Assembly: GCA_026706225.1 (NCBI GenBank)
Contig: JAPOZE010000010.1
Span: 1-18,071, forward strand
Reading direction: 5' to 3'
Origin: Acidobacteriota bacterium
GTDB taxonomy: Bacteria > Acidobacteriota > Terriglobia > Versatilivoradales > Versatilivoraceae
Length of the DNA: 18,071 bases
The notes under the pieces are model-generated. The model had not been told where the DNA came from and ran no database searches. It saw only the letters and a list, made by a program, of their open reading frames with translations. The position numbers and the translations under genes were made by a program. This document shows, piece after piece, positions 7,348-15,103 of the stretch; position 1 is the first letter of the stretch, and each line of letters begins with the position of its first letter.

Positions 7348-10300
7348 CTAACGGATCCCGCTGAACTTTTCCTGGAGGAGGCGAATTTTCTCTGAAAAGG
7401 AAAGATTGGAAGTGTCCGGGAGAACTTCGGGTTCAGCCTTTTGGGGTCGGTTGCGCTGGATGGCCGCGGTCTTGATCGCGTTGGACACGCGCTTTTTCCC
7501 CTGACGACCTTTTCGTTGTACAGGCTTCCGTTCCGGCTTGCCGGAGCGGCGCTTTTCCTGGTGGTTGCCCTTTCCGTCGGTCGATGCATGCCTGGGTTTG
7601 GGCGTGGATAGGCGCGAGGCTGTCTTGGGCGGCTTCTTCTTTTTGCGCTTTCTGGAGTCTTCCCTGCCCCGGAGGGCCTTGATCGAAAGTGAAATCCTGT
7701 TGGTATCGGTGTCCACTCCGATAACCTTCACCTTGACCACCTGGCCCACGTGGACCGCCTGGTTCGCGTCCTGCACAAACCGGCTGGAGAGTTCGGAAAT
7801 GTGCACGAGCCCTTCCTGTTGCACTCCGATATCCACGAAGGCTCCGAAGCTGGTCACGTTGCTCACCGTACCCTCGACCAACATCCCCTTCTGCAGATCC
7901 GACACTTCCTTGACGTCCGCGCGAAACGAGGGTGGAACGAAGGCTTTGCGGCGGTCTCGGCCGCGGCGACTCAGTTCCCGCCTGATGTCCTGCAGCGTCG
8001 TCAGTCCAAATCGATCGGTGGAAAATTTTTCCAGATCCAATGCCTTGAGCTTCTCCGGATTGTCCATCAGTTCGGACACGGTTACCTGCACCGATCCGGC
8101 CATCTCCTCCACCAGGGGGTAGCACTCGGGATGAACGGCCGTTCGGTCCAGGGGATGTTGGCTTTCGGGAACCCGCAGGAATCCGGCGGCCTGCTCATAG
8201 CTGGTGTCGGTAAAGCCCTGAACCTTCAACAGTTGAGAGCGTGAGGAAAAGGGACCGTGCTGCCGGCGGTACTCGACGATGCTCTTGGCCAATGAGGTGT
8301 TCAACCCGGCGACGTGAGCCAGCATTTCCACCGGCGCCCTGTTGACATCCACACCCACCTGGTGGATACAGGACTCCAGGGTTCCGTTGAGTTTCCACTT
8401 GAGGCGTTTCTGATCGACCTCGTGAGGATCCGGACCTGCCACAATGGCCTTGGGTTGAATCTTGGCCAACTCGGACAAAGGATCCTGCATTCGCCGGGCG
8501 ATGGAAATGGCTCCACGTACTCCAAGGTCCAGCCTGGGAAATTCCTTTCGGGCCGCCTCCGAGTTCGCATAGGCTGTCGTTCCGCCCTTGTGGACGATGG
8601 CGGAGAAGATCGGCTGTCTCTGGGACTGCTGTCCATCCTGTGAAGCCTGCTGAGGCTCATTCTCAACCGGTGCTGCTTCGGGCGGCAGGGGCGTCCCGGT
8701 GTCTACCGGCTTTGAGGACACCGTCTCGCCATTCCGGCGGCTGCTTTCATCGTCGGCACTCGCCGCATGGTCAGCCACTGGAGGGGCCGTCGGGGCCGAG
8801 TCGTCCGCATCCTGTGAAGCCTGCTGAGGCTCGTTCTCAGCCGGTGCTGCTTCGGGCGGCAGGGGCGTCCCCGTGTCTACCGGTTTTGAGGACACCGTCT
8901 CGCCATTCCGGCGGCTGCTTTCGGCGGAAGCACCGGCCACACCGTCGGCCTGTGGAGAGGCCGTCGGGGCCGGGTCTTCCGCATCCTGTGAAGCCTGCTG
9001 AGGCTCGTTCTCAGCCGGTGCTGCTTCGGGCGGCAGGGGCGTCCCGGTCTCTACCGGCTTTGAGGACACCGTCTCGCCGTTCCGGAGGCTGCTTTCATCG
9101 CCGGCACTCGCCGCATGGTCAGCCACTGGGGAGGCCGTCGCTGCCGAGTCGTCCTCGGACAATGAGTCCACCGGAACACTTCCCGAGTCAAGTTCCGCTT
9201 CGCCTTTCTGCAGGACCGGGTCCGACACCGCTCCGGGATCCTTCTCGCCGGAGGCGGAGGGCGAATCTTCCCTGGAAGGGTCGGTCTTCTCCCCTGACTC
9301 GGTTGCCGGGAGGCTGTCTCCTTTAGGGGCAGAAGGCTCGCTTGCCGTCCGGCCGTTGACTTTCGCTTCCTTCGTGGACGGAGGCTCCGATCGGGCTGAC
9401 TTTCCCGGGACCAGAGAGAGATCGAAGGAGTGCCCGGAATGATACCTGGTCAGGAAACTCTTGACGAACCGCTCGGTTTCTCGCGACCCGACTCCGTTGC
9501 CGATGGCGATGGCATGGATTCCATGGCGCTGTATGAGCCGGTAGAGAATGGCCTCGGCCCGATCGCTGTTTTTCCGCGGCAAGCCGGGAGCGAAGGTGGC
9601 GTGCTCGCGATAGGTTCCGTTTTGGTCGATGACCACGATCCTGCAGGACGGGCCGGCACCGGGATCGATTCCCATGACCGGAACCAACCCCACGGGAGGC
9701 GCCAGGAGCAGGTTGGCAAGATTGGCTTGAAACAGTTTCAGTGCTTCGTTGTCGGACTTTTCCTTCAATTTGGATCGGACTTCGGCCTGGAGGAGGGGTT
9801 TCAAGGAGCGAAACCAGGCATCCCGGATGGCTTTGTCCAGAAAGGGAGCGCAGGGGGAAGCGTTCCGGCGGATCGCCTCTTTCTCGATTAACCGAAGCGC
9901 CTTTTGATCGTCGAGTTCGATTTCGAGGGTCAGGATTCCCTCTTTGGCGCCGCGTTGCAGCGCAGTCATCCGGTGAAACGGGATCCGGGAGATTGCTTCG
10001 CGCAAGTCGTAGAAGCTTTCGTACCGGGTCTTTTCTCCCCCTTTTCCCTCAACGACCTTCGAGACCAAGGTCCCTTCCGACGACATCAATTCCCTGAGTG
10101 CGCCTCGAATCGCGGCATCGTCCGCGACCCACTTGGCCACGATGGCCAGGGCTCCCTCAATGGCCTCCTCCCTTGTGGCAACGGCCTTCTCCTCCGAGAG
10201 AAACCCGTCAGCCACGGCCTCGACGGAGAATTCCCCGGTTTCCTGCTCCCACAGTTTCTTGGCCAGGGGCTCCAGCCCTTTCTCTCCGGCGGCGGACGCT

Positions 10301-10644
10301 TCCGTGCTTTCCTTGCGCTTGAAGGGGGAGTAAAGATCCTCCAGCCCGATCCTGTCGTTACAGGACAGGATCCGCTCCCGTAGTTCTTCGGTGAGCTTGC
10401 CCTGGTCTTCAATCCTGGCCAGAATCACCCGGCGTCGCTTCAGCAACGCGCGATATCGGCCGTGGCCTTCCGCGATGCGGCGAATCCTGGGCTCGTCCAG
10501 GTTACCCGTGACTTCCTTGCGGTACCGGGCGATGAAGGGGATGGCCGACCGCTTTTCCAGCAAGTCCAGAGTGGAGGCAACCTGCTTGGGTGAGGCTCCG
10601 GATTCCTTGGCGATCTCTTGGAGTAGGGTGGGGTCCAGATCCAT
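7348..10644 (-). CDS. tex: Tex-family RNA-binding protein with a repetitive insert in its YqgF domain
   Basis: Tex is a nucleic-acid-binding protein linked to transcription and RNA surveillance. The order is standard: N-terminal helical domain (PFIARYRKEVTGNLDEP), YqgF RNase H-like fold beginning VMGIDPG, helix-hairpin-helix region (VGVDVNRAPVEMLAHVAGLN), and S1 domain (GMLVEGTVSNVTSFGAFVDIG). Two additions are unusual: a ~260-residue acidic Ser/Pro/Glu/Ala-rich insert splitting YqgF (about residues 414-677), and a ~110-residue Lys/Arg-rich C-terminal tail. YqgF keeps DPG and SRETE, but the usual SEAGAS reads VHKGGT and the usual YQHDV reads DPHEV. I chose the ATG at 10644 because CAGGAA lies 8-9 nt before it and it gives a normal Tex N-terminus; a TTG at 10674 would add 10 residues. 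The length is 1098 against a usual ~780. It lies between alaX and the LamG gene. Confidence 0.93.
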   Translation of the reverse strand: MDLDPTLLQEIAKESGASPKQVASTLDLLEKRSAIPFIARYRKEVTGNLDEPRIRRIAEGHGRYRALLKRRRVILARIEDQGKLTEELRERILSCNDRIGLEDLYSPFKRKESTEASAAGEKGLEPLAKKLWEQETGEFSVEAVADGFLSEEKAVATREEAIEGALAIVAKWVADDAAIRGALRELMSSEGTLVSKVVEGKGGEKTRYESFYDLREAISRIPFHRMTALQRGAKEGILTLEIELDDQKALRLIEKEAIRRNASPCAPFLDKAIRDAWFRSLKPLLQAEVRSKLKEKSDNEALKLFQANLANLLLAPPVGLVPVMGIDPGAGPSCRIVVIDQNGTYREHATFAPGLPRKNSDRAEAILYRLIQRHGIHAIAIGNGVGSRETERFVKSFLTRYHSGHSFDLSLVPGKSARSEPPSTKEAKVNGRTASEPSAPKGDSLPATESGEKTDPSREDSPSASGEKDPGAVSDPVLQKGEAELDSGSVPVDSLSEDDSAATASPVADHAASAGDESSLRNGETVSSKPVETGTPLPPEAAPAENEPQQASQDAEDPAPTASPQADGVAGASAESSRRNGETVSSKPVDTGTPLPPEAAPAENEPQQASQDADDSAPTAPPVADHAASADDESSRRNGETVSSKPVDTGTPLPPEAAPVENEPQQASQDGQQSQRQPIFSAIVHKGGTTAYANSEAARKEFPRLDLGVRGAISIARRMQDPLSELAKIQPKAIVAGPDPHEVDQKRLKWKLNGTLESCIHQVGVDVNRAPVEMLAHVAGLNTSLAKSIVEYRRQHGPFSSRSQLLKVQGFTDTSYEQAAGFLRVPESQHPLDRTAVHPECYPLVEEMAGSVQVTVSELMDNPEKLKALDLEKFSTDRFGLTTLQDIRRELSRRGRDRRKAFVPPSFRADVKEVSDLQKGMLVEGTVSNVTSFGAFVDIGVQQEGLVHISELSSRFVQDANQAVHVGQVVKVKVIGVDTDTNRISLSIKALRGREDSRKRKKKKPPKTASRLSTPKPRHASTDGKGNHQEKRRSGKPERKPVQRKGRQGKKRVSNAIKTAAIQRNRPQKAEPEVLPDTSNLSFSEKIRLLQEKFSGIR
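8641..9162 (-). repeat. Three tandem 174-bp repeats inside tex
   Basis: Three in-frame copies of a 174-bp unit, 8641-8814, 8815-8988 and 8989-9162, encode three 58-residue blocks built on RNGETVSSKPVDTGTPLPPE and AAPAENEPQQASQDA. The period is exactly 174 nt between successive TGAAGCCTGCTGAGGCTC landmarks. The first ~95 nt of each unit are nearly identical; the rest varies more. A partial, more divergent piece (ASPVADHAASAGDE in protein) precedes them. The blocks are acidic, proline-rich and predicted to be unstructured. Confidence 0.95.
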
Positions 10645-10731
10645 GCGGTTCATTTCCTGCCAGCGGGCCGACAATTATAGCAGAACAGGCTTGGGGGTGG
10701 TGCCGCAACCACTCGCTGCATGGGTGTTGGC

Positions 10732-11934
10732 TCAGCCATTCGCCAGAGCCAGTACTCGTCGCGCCGCGCAATCCAGGGCGTTGGGGAGTTGGCTGGCGTC
10801 TCTCCCGCCGCCCTGAGTCAAGGCAGGCGAGCCTCCGCCCCTTCCCGATATCATGAGGCTGCACTCTTTCATAATCGGGCGAAGGTCGCCGGAAAGAGAC
10901 TCGCTCCGGGCCAGGAGCAGTTGGGCTTGCTCTCCGCCGTTGCCCAGCAGAACCCAGCAAAGACCGCGAGCCAGAAGGCGTTGGGCCAACAGGGTAAGAA
11001 ATCCTCTCTCCTCCCCCTCGAAGCGATGCTTCACGATTCGGACTCCCTCCTTGGAGGGTGCCTGGTCGAAAAGGTCTTGCGCCAGCAGTTCGGCCAGCCA
11101 TTCGTCCTTGGCCTTCAAGCGCTTGCGCAGGGTCTTCATTTCCCGGGTCTGCCTTTCCACTCGGTCGGGGACATCCTGAGGGGCCACCGAGAGTCCCTTG
11201 GCGATTCGATCCAGGTCTCCCCAACGCCGGCGATAGGAGCGGAGCGCACGCCCCCCGCACACGAATTCAACACGAGTCCGGCGGTTCACCCGCTCAACCC
11301 GATTGAGGAATATTCCGCCGATTTCTCCGGTTTGTCCTACGTGGGTGCCGCCGCAGGCGGAAACGTCGAAGTCCTCGATGGTGACCACTCGCAGGATTCC
11401 TTCCCGCTGGCTTGGTTTGCGCAAGTGGAGCCCGGCAGCCTCATCCGGGGGCACCAGCTTTGAAGTGACGCCCCGGTTCCGGAAGACGATCGAGTTGGCC
11501 AGATCCTCGGCCGAGCGCACGGCATCCGGGTCCACCTCGGCCGCCGCGAGATCGATGGTGGAATATTCCGCGCTGAGGTGAAAGCCAACGGTGGCAAGGG
11601 AAGCGACTCGGACAAAGGACTGCGAAAGGATGTGCTGGCCCGTGTGCTGCTGCATGTGGTCGAAACGTCTCGGCCAATGGACCCGGCAGCGGACCCTGCC
11701 CGGGGGCAGAGGGTGTTCCAGTCGATGGATGATGGTCCCATCGGGTCCATCTACCACTTCAGCCACCCGATGTCCCTCTATGGAGCCCAGGTCATGGGGC
11801 TGACCGCCGGAGGTGGGATAGAAGGCCGTTCGATCCAGCCTTACTTCAAAAAACTTTCCTGCCTGTTTCCCCTGAAGAACGCGGGCGTCGAACTCGGTCA
11901 GATAGCTGTCCGAATAGTAAAGTCGATCGGTCAT
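10732..11934 (-). CDS. AlaX-type alanyl-tRNA editing protein with DHHA1 domain
   Basis: A free-standing editing protein related to the editing half of alanyl-tRNA synthetase; it hydrolyses tRNA-Ala wrongly charged with serine or glycine. The zinc-binding editing-site motifs are intact: HTGQH (H97, H101) and CGGTH (C194, H198). An N-terminal beta-barrel precedes them (TAFYPTSGGQPHDLG). After a coiled-coil-like linker (about residues 240-300) comes a DHHA1 domain with GRGGGSPALTQGGG near the C-terminus, which makes this the long AlaX-L form at 400 residues. The ATG at 11934 is supported by GGAAGG six nt upstream; an in-frame start at 11967 adds 11 unlike residues. It lies 57 nt after thrC and 57-87 nt before tex. 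Confidence 0.94.
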   Translation of the reverse strand: MTDRLYYSDSYLTEFDARVLQGKQAGKFFEVRLDRTAFYPTSGGQPHDLGSIEGHRVAEVVDGPDGTIIHRLEHPLPPGRVRCRVHWPRRFDHMQQHTGQHILSQSFVRVASLATVGFHLSAEYSTIDLAAAEVDPDAVRSAEDLANSIVFRNRGVTSKLVPPDEAAGLHLRKPSQREGILRVVTIEDFDVSACGGTHVGQTGEIGGIFLNRVERVNRRTRVEFVCGGRALRSYRRRWGDLDRIAKGLSVAPQDVPDRVERQTREMKTLRKRLKAKDEWLAELLAQDLFDQAPSKEGVRIVKHRFEGEERGFLTLLAQRLLARGLCWVLLGNGGEQAQLLLARSESLSGDLRPIMKECSLMISGRGGGSPALTQGGGRDASQLPNALDCAARRVLALANG

Positions 11935-11991
11935 GGAATACCTTCCAGGTGAGTCACGGCTTGGCAATCGCGGCCGCAGGGGCAGGAACTG

Positions 11992-13170
11992 TCAAGTCTC
12001 GAACAGATGCAGGTACTTCAACCCCGATCCGGTGTTGAAGAGGACAACTTCGTCGGAAGGACGCACAAAACCGGATCGGATCAGCTTCTTCAAGGCGGCA
12101 AGGGTGGCGCCGCCTTCCGGACAGACAAACAGACCCTCCGATCGCCCCATGGCTTTGGCCTCGGCCAACATGGCTTCATCGGTCACCGCTACCGCCGTAC
12201 CGCCGCTTTGGCGCAGGATCTTCAGGATCAGGAAATCGCCGATGGCTCGCGGCACCCTCAAGCCGGCCGCCATGGTACTCGCGGGAGACCAGGGCTGGCA
12301 TCTCGACCTGCCTTGTTCGAACGCCTCAACCACCGGAGCACATCCGACCGCCTGAACGCTTACCATCTTGGGTTGCTTGGAGCTGATCCAGCCCAGTTGC
12401 CGCAACTCATCGAAGGCCTTCCACATTCCCACCAGGCCCGTGCCTCCTCCGGTGGGATAGATGATGACGTCCGGGAGGCGCCACTGGAGCTGCTCGGCCA
12501 GTTCCAGGCCCAGCGTCTTTTTGCCTTCGATCCGGTAGGGTTCCTTCAGGGTGGCGACGTCGAACCAGCCGTTGGCTGTGGATCCCTGGGACACCAGGCG
12601 GCCGCAATCGGTGATGAGACCATCCACCAAGTGGACCCGGGCTCCCAGGGTTTCGCACTCGATGCGGTTGGCGGGTGGGACGTCACGCGGCATGAAGACG
12701 TGGGCTTGCAGCCCGGCATGGGCGGCGTAGGCCGCCAGTGCTCCACCGGCGTTTCCCGCCGACGGAATGGCCAGCCTTTCAGCACCCAGGGCCCTGGCCA
12801 TGGTTACCGCCGCCGATAGCCCCCGGGCTTTGAACGAACCCGTGGGATTGGTGCCCTCGTCCTTGATCCAGAGTCGGGACAAGCCAAGGCTGGAAGCCAG
12901 TCTGCCGGCATCGACCAGCGGAGTGCCTCCCTCGCCCAGGCTGATGGTGGCCTGCGAATTTCCCGGAGGCAACAGTTCCCGGTACCTCCACATCGTATGA
13001 GGTCGATTTCCCTGGAGCTTCCGGGGAAGCTGCGCTCGGACTGCCGGCAGGTCATAGCGGACCAACAGGGGGTTCCCGCAGGGACACAGGTTGATCAGTT
13101 GCCGCGGCGAATGGATTTTGGCGCAGGCGCTGCATTCCAGATGGAGCACAAAGGGATTCACCGGAAACAC
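11992..13170 (-). CDS. thrC: Threonine synthase (PLP fold type II)
   Basis: Converts O-phosphohomoserine to threonine and phosphate, the last step of threonine synthesis. Evidence: an N-terminal zinc-ribbon-like Cys set (C13, C16, C29, C31), the GEGGTPLVDAGRL substrate loop (about residue 79), the PLP lysine K114 in DEGTNPTGSFKARG, the SAGNAGGALAAYAA helix near 140, and the glycine-rich phosphate loop PTGGGTGLVG near 246. The length, 392, fits the shorter bacterial class. The annotated start is a GTG at 13170; a second GTG at 13161 has a better-placed AGGTG and may be the true start. Related PLP enzymes such as threonine dehydratase lack the zinc-ribbon N-terminus. It is the first gene of the minus-strand run, with no other threonine-pathway gene nearby. 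Confidence 0.9.
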   Translation of the reverse strand: MFPVNPFVLHLECSACAKIHSPRQLINLCPCGNPLLVRYDLPAVRAQLPRKLQGNRPHTMWRYRELLPPGNSQATISLGEGGTPLVDAGRLASSLGLSRLWIKDEGTNPTGSFKARGLSAAVTMARALGAERLAIPSAGNAGGALAAYAAHAGLQAHVFMPRDVPPANRIECETLGARVHLVDGLITDCGRLVSQGSTANGWFDVATLKEPYRIEGKKTLGLELAEQLQWRLPDVIIYPTGGGTGLVGMWKAFDELRQLGWISSKQPKMVSVQAVGCAPVVEAFEQGRSRCQPWSPASTMAAGLRVPRAIGDFLILKILRQSGGTAVAVTDEAMLAEAKAMGRSEGLFVCPEGGATLAALKKLIRSGFVRPSDEVVLFNTGSGLKYLHLFET

Positions 13171-13207
13171 CTACCGAGCGGAAGATGGCGCGGACCGACC
13201 ATTGGCC

Positions 13208-13259
13208 AGTATACCCCATGTCCCGCCTGCCGGAACCCATCCGGCGGTTGTCCGGCAGG
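13208..13259 (-). promoter_or_regulatory. Probable thrC promoter with overlapping inverted repeat
   Basis: On the minus strand, TATACT (13213-13208) is a near-consensus -10 box, placing transcription start near 13201 and a 30-40-nt leader before thrC. The -35 region has no good match. It falls in the inverted repeat CCTGCCGGA (13226-13234) / TCCGGCAGG (13251-13259), nine perfect base pairs with a 16-nt spacer. A weak -35 overlapped by a dyad is typical of a regulated promoter; the regulator is unknown. The dyad lies in the 251-bp region between the divergent thrC and TPR genes. Confidence 0.45.
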
Positions 13260-13421
13260 ACACATCCCACTCTTGCAAAGGGGCGAAAATTGGGTTAAAA
13301 CCTTCCCGAAGCTGGATGCCGTAGACCCGAGCCCTCGACGGCCGTCATGGCAGCTCTCATCGACAACGTCCTGACGCAGAGCCTCGCAAACTGAGTGCGG
13401 TCGTCCCCAAGGAGGGGAAAC

Positions 13422-14504
13422 ATGGCAAAGCTCCCGAGCAGGATCGGTCGTCTGAAGGATCTCGCCCAACCGGTGCTGCTTGTGCTGCTGCTGGTATTGG
13501 TTGTCTCTGCTTCCACTCTCGCCCAGCAGAAGAAGGATGCTCCCCGGCCCAAGACCAGAGCGGAATTCGACGCCTACACCCAGCTTTACAACGAGAAGGA
13601 TATGCGCCGAAAGGCGATGCTGGCCGGAAAGTTCATCGCCGACTTTCCCGAGTCCGACTACCTCCTCGGCGCCTATCAATTGGAGATTCAGGCCAATGAC
13701 GCGTTGGGCAACCATGAGAGGGTGGTTGCAGCGGGAGAGAAGGCGCTGCAAGAGTTTCCCGAGGCCGGCAAGGCGCCCAAGATTTTCATTCTTCAGCGGA
13801 TGATCCGAGGTTACCAGCAGCTCAACGATCCTGGTAAGACCATCGAGGCGGCCGAGAGGCTGCTGGCGGTGGAGTCCAGCCATTTGCCCACCCTCCTCAC
13901 GCTTTCGATGGTGCTTCCCAGGTTCCTGCCCGAGGATGAGACGGGCCGCGCCCGGCAATTGGACAGAGCCCTCGAAATCGCTCACCGGCTGCAGCGTCGG
14001 GTTGAAGCCATTGTCGGCGGACCGAAACCGTCAGCCATGACCCCGGCCCAATGGGTCCGGCAAAAAACGGACCTCCCGGCCCGGGTTCACTCCGCCCTGG
14101 GTCTGATTCACTTCAACCGCAAGGACTATCCGAGCTCCATCGAGGAATATGAGAAAGCGACCTCGTTGGCCAGAGGGGAGAGTGTCGACTTCTACCGGTT
14201 GGGGATCGCCTATTACTACCAGGCGCTGGCGGTCAGCCAGGAGCTGGCTGGATGGGACCCGAAGGAAAACCCCGACACCGCGGCCAAGGAGGAAAAGGAG
14301 GCTCAGTTGGTTTCCTGGAGCGACAAGGCCATCACCGCCCTGGCCAAGGTGATCGTGTTGCAGGACGACGCCCCTGCTCAGGTGGTCGAGTCTGCCAGGG
14401 CGCAGTTGGAGAGTCTCTACAAGAGCCGGAACAACGACTCCCTGGATGGATTGGAGGCGGTGATCGCCGAGGCTGCCAGGGAGTTGGGGAGCGGGACTCA
14501 GTGA
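13422..14504 (+). CDS. Exported TPR-repeat protein
   Basis: A 360-residue protein with an N-terminal signal peptide (hydrophobic core LAQPVLLVLLLVLVVSA, likely cleaved near ASTLAQ, about residue 34). The rest is helical with tetratricopeptide-like repeats: AGKFIADFPESDYLLGAYQLE, DALGNHERVVAAGEKALQEFP, NDPGKTIEAAERLLAVESSH, LIHFNRKDYPSSIEEYEKAT and the C-terminal helices. TPR proteins are periplasmic scaffolds for protein complexes, and exported TPR proteins of this look are common in Acidobacteria. The start at 13422 is fixed by AAGGAGG (13409-13415); an in-frame ATG at 13395 adds only 9 residues. It is transcribed away from thrC and converges on the 192-residue protein gene with a 10-nt gap. 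No partner is identifiable. Confidence 0.85.
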   Translation: MAKLPSRIGRLKDLAQPVLLVLLLVLVVSASTLAQQKKDAPRPKTRAEFDAYTQLYNEKDMRRKAMLAGKFIADFPESDYLLGAYQLEIQANDALGNHERVVAAGEKALQEFPEAGKAPKIFILQRMIRGYQQLNDPGKTIEAAERLLAVESSHLPTLLTLSMVLPRFLPEDETGRARQLDRALEIAHRLQRRVEAIVGGPKPSAMTPAQWVRQKTDLPARVHSALGLIHFNRKDYPSSIEEYEKATSLARGESVDFYRLGIAYYYQALAVSQELAGWDPKENPDTAAKEEKEAQLVSWSDKAITALAKVIVLQDDAPAQVVESARAQLESLYKSRNNDSLDGLEAVIAEAARELGSGTQ

Positions 14505-14514
14505 ATTGACGGCG

Positions 14515-15093
14515 CTACGACGACAGGGCCTTCAGCAAGCCGGAGCGGTCCATGGGGCAAGGCGTTTCCACCAGCACTGAGAAACGGCCGCGCGGGTCGT
14601 CCCGGTGGGTCACCGAGTAGTTGTTCCGGCCCAACAGCCCATCGCAAAAAGAGCCGATCTCGGGGCTCAGCGAAGCGTAGGTCTCCGGGTTGTTGGGAGC
14701 CAGCAGTCGATCGTTGACGCCAAGCTCGAATGCCCGGCTCTCGAAGCCCAGCTTTCCTTCCAGGCGTCCATCCTCTTCCAATTTGCTGCAGGTCGTCAGC
14801 ACCGCCCGCAAGGCCTGGCGGAAGCGGTCATGGTTTGCGCCTTCCAGCCTGGCCTTGCGGTTGTAGCGAACGCCCAGACGATTGTCGCTCCAGTCGAGGC
14901 TGAAATCGGCTTCGTGCCCCACCAGCAGAATGCCGGGCCCGGCGGGTACGTGACGGTAGTCGGCCACATCCACCAGGGTTTCCTCGCAACTCTGCTCCCT
15001 CACCCAGTCGTGAAAGATCGGGATCAAGGGTTCCAGGTCAACCGCGCCCGAGTGCTCGAGGTGCAGCTTCAAGTTGACGTGTTGGATTTCCAT
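14515..15093 (-). CDS. Protein of unknown function paired with the siroheme reductase
   Basis: A 192-residue soluble protein starting MEIQHVNLKL; I do not recognise a named domain. Visible features: an acidic N-terminal half with VDVADYRHVPAGPGILLVGHEADFSLDW, a region SNRLGVRYNRKARLEG-like in pattern, an Arg-rich helix (HDRFRQALRAVLTTCSKL), and NDRLLAPNNPETYASLSPEI before the C-terminus. There are no paired cysteines, signal peptide or membrane helix. It begins 10 nt after the stop of the nitrite/sulfite reductase gene on the same strand, so the two are almost surely co-transcribed and perhaps translationally coupled. The conserved-looking HVPAGPG...GHEADF and NDRLLAPNN strings suggest a ligand-binding or regulatory role, but this is a guess. 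It converges on the TPR gene. Confidence 0.75.
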   Translation of the reverse strand: MEIQHVNLKLHLEHSGAVDLEPLIPIFHDWVREQSCEETLVDVADYRHVPAGPGILLVGHEADFSLDWSDNRLGVRYNRKARLEGANHDRFRQALRAVLTTCSKLEEDGRLEGKLGFESRAFELGVNDRLLAPNNPETYASLSPEIGSFCDGLLGRNNYSVTHRDDPRGRFSVLVETPCPMDRSGLLKALSS

Positions 15094-15103
15094 TACGGAT
15101 GGT

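Noticed and set aside
8641..9162. CRISPR-like array
   Set aside because: Units are 174 bp, in frame, contiguous and without unique spacers; they are protein-coding tandem repeats.
8640..9326. Plus-strand frame encoding three repeats of a Pro/His/Arg-rich block
   Set aside because: It is the antisense of the tex tandem repeat; the repeat pattern is inherited from the real minus-strand coding sequence.
13158..13985. 275-codon minus-strand frame overlapping the TPR gene
   Set aside because: The plus-strand TPR frame has a ribosome-binding site, signal peptide and repeats; this one has none and overlaps the divergent promoter region.
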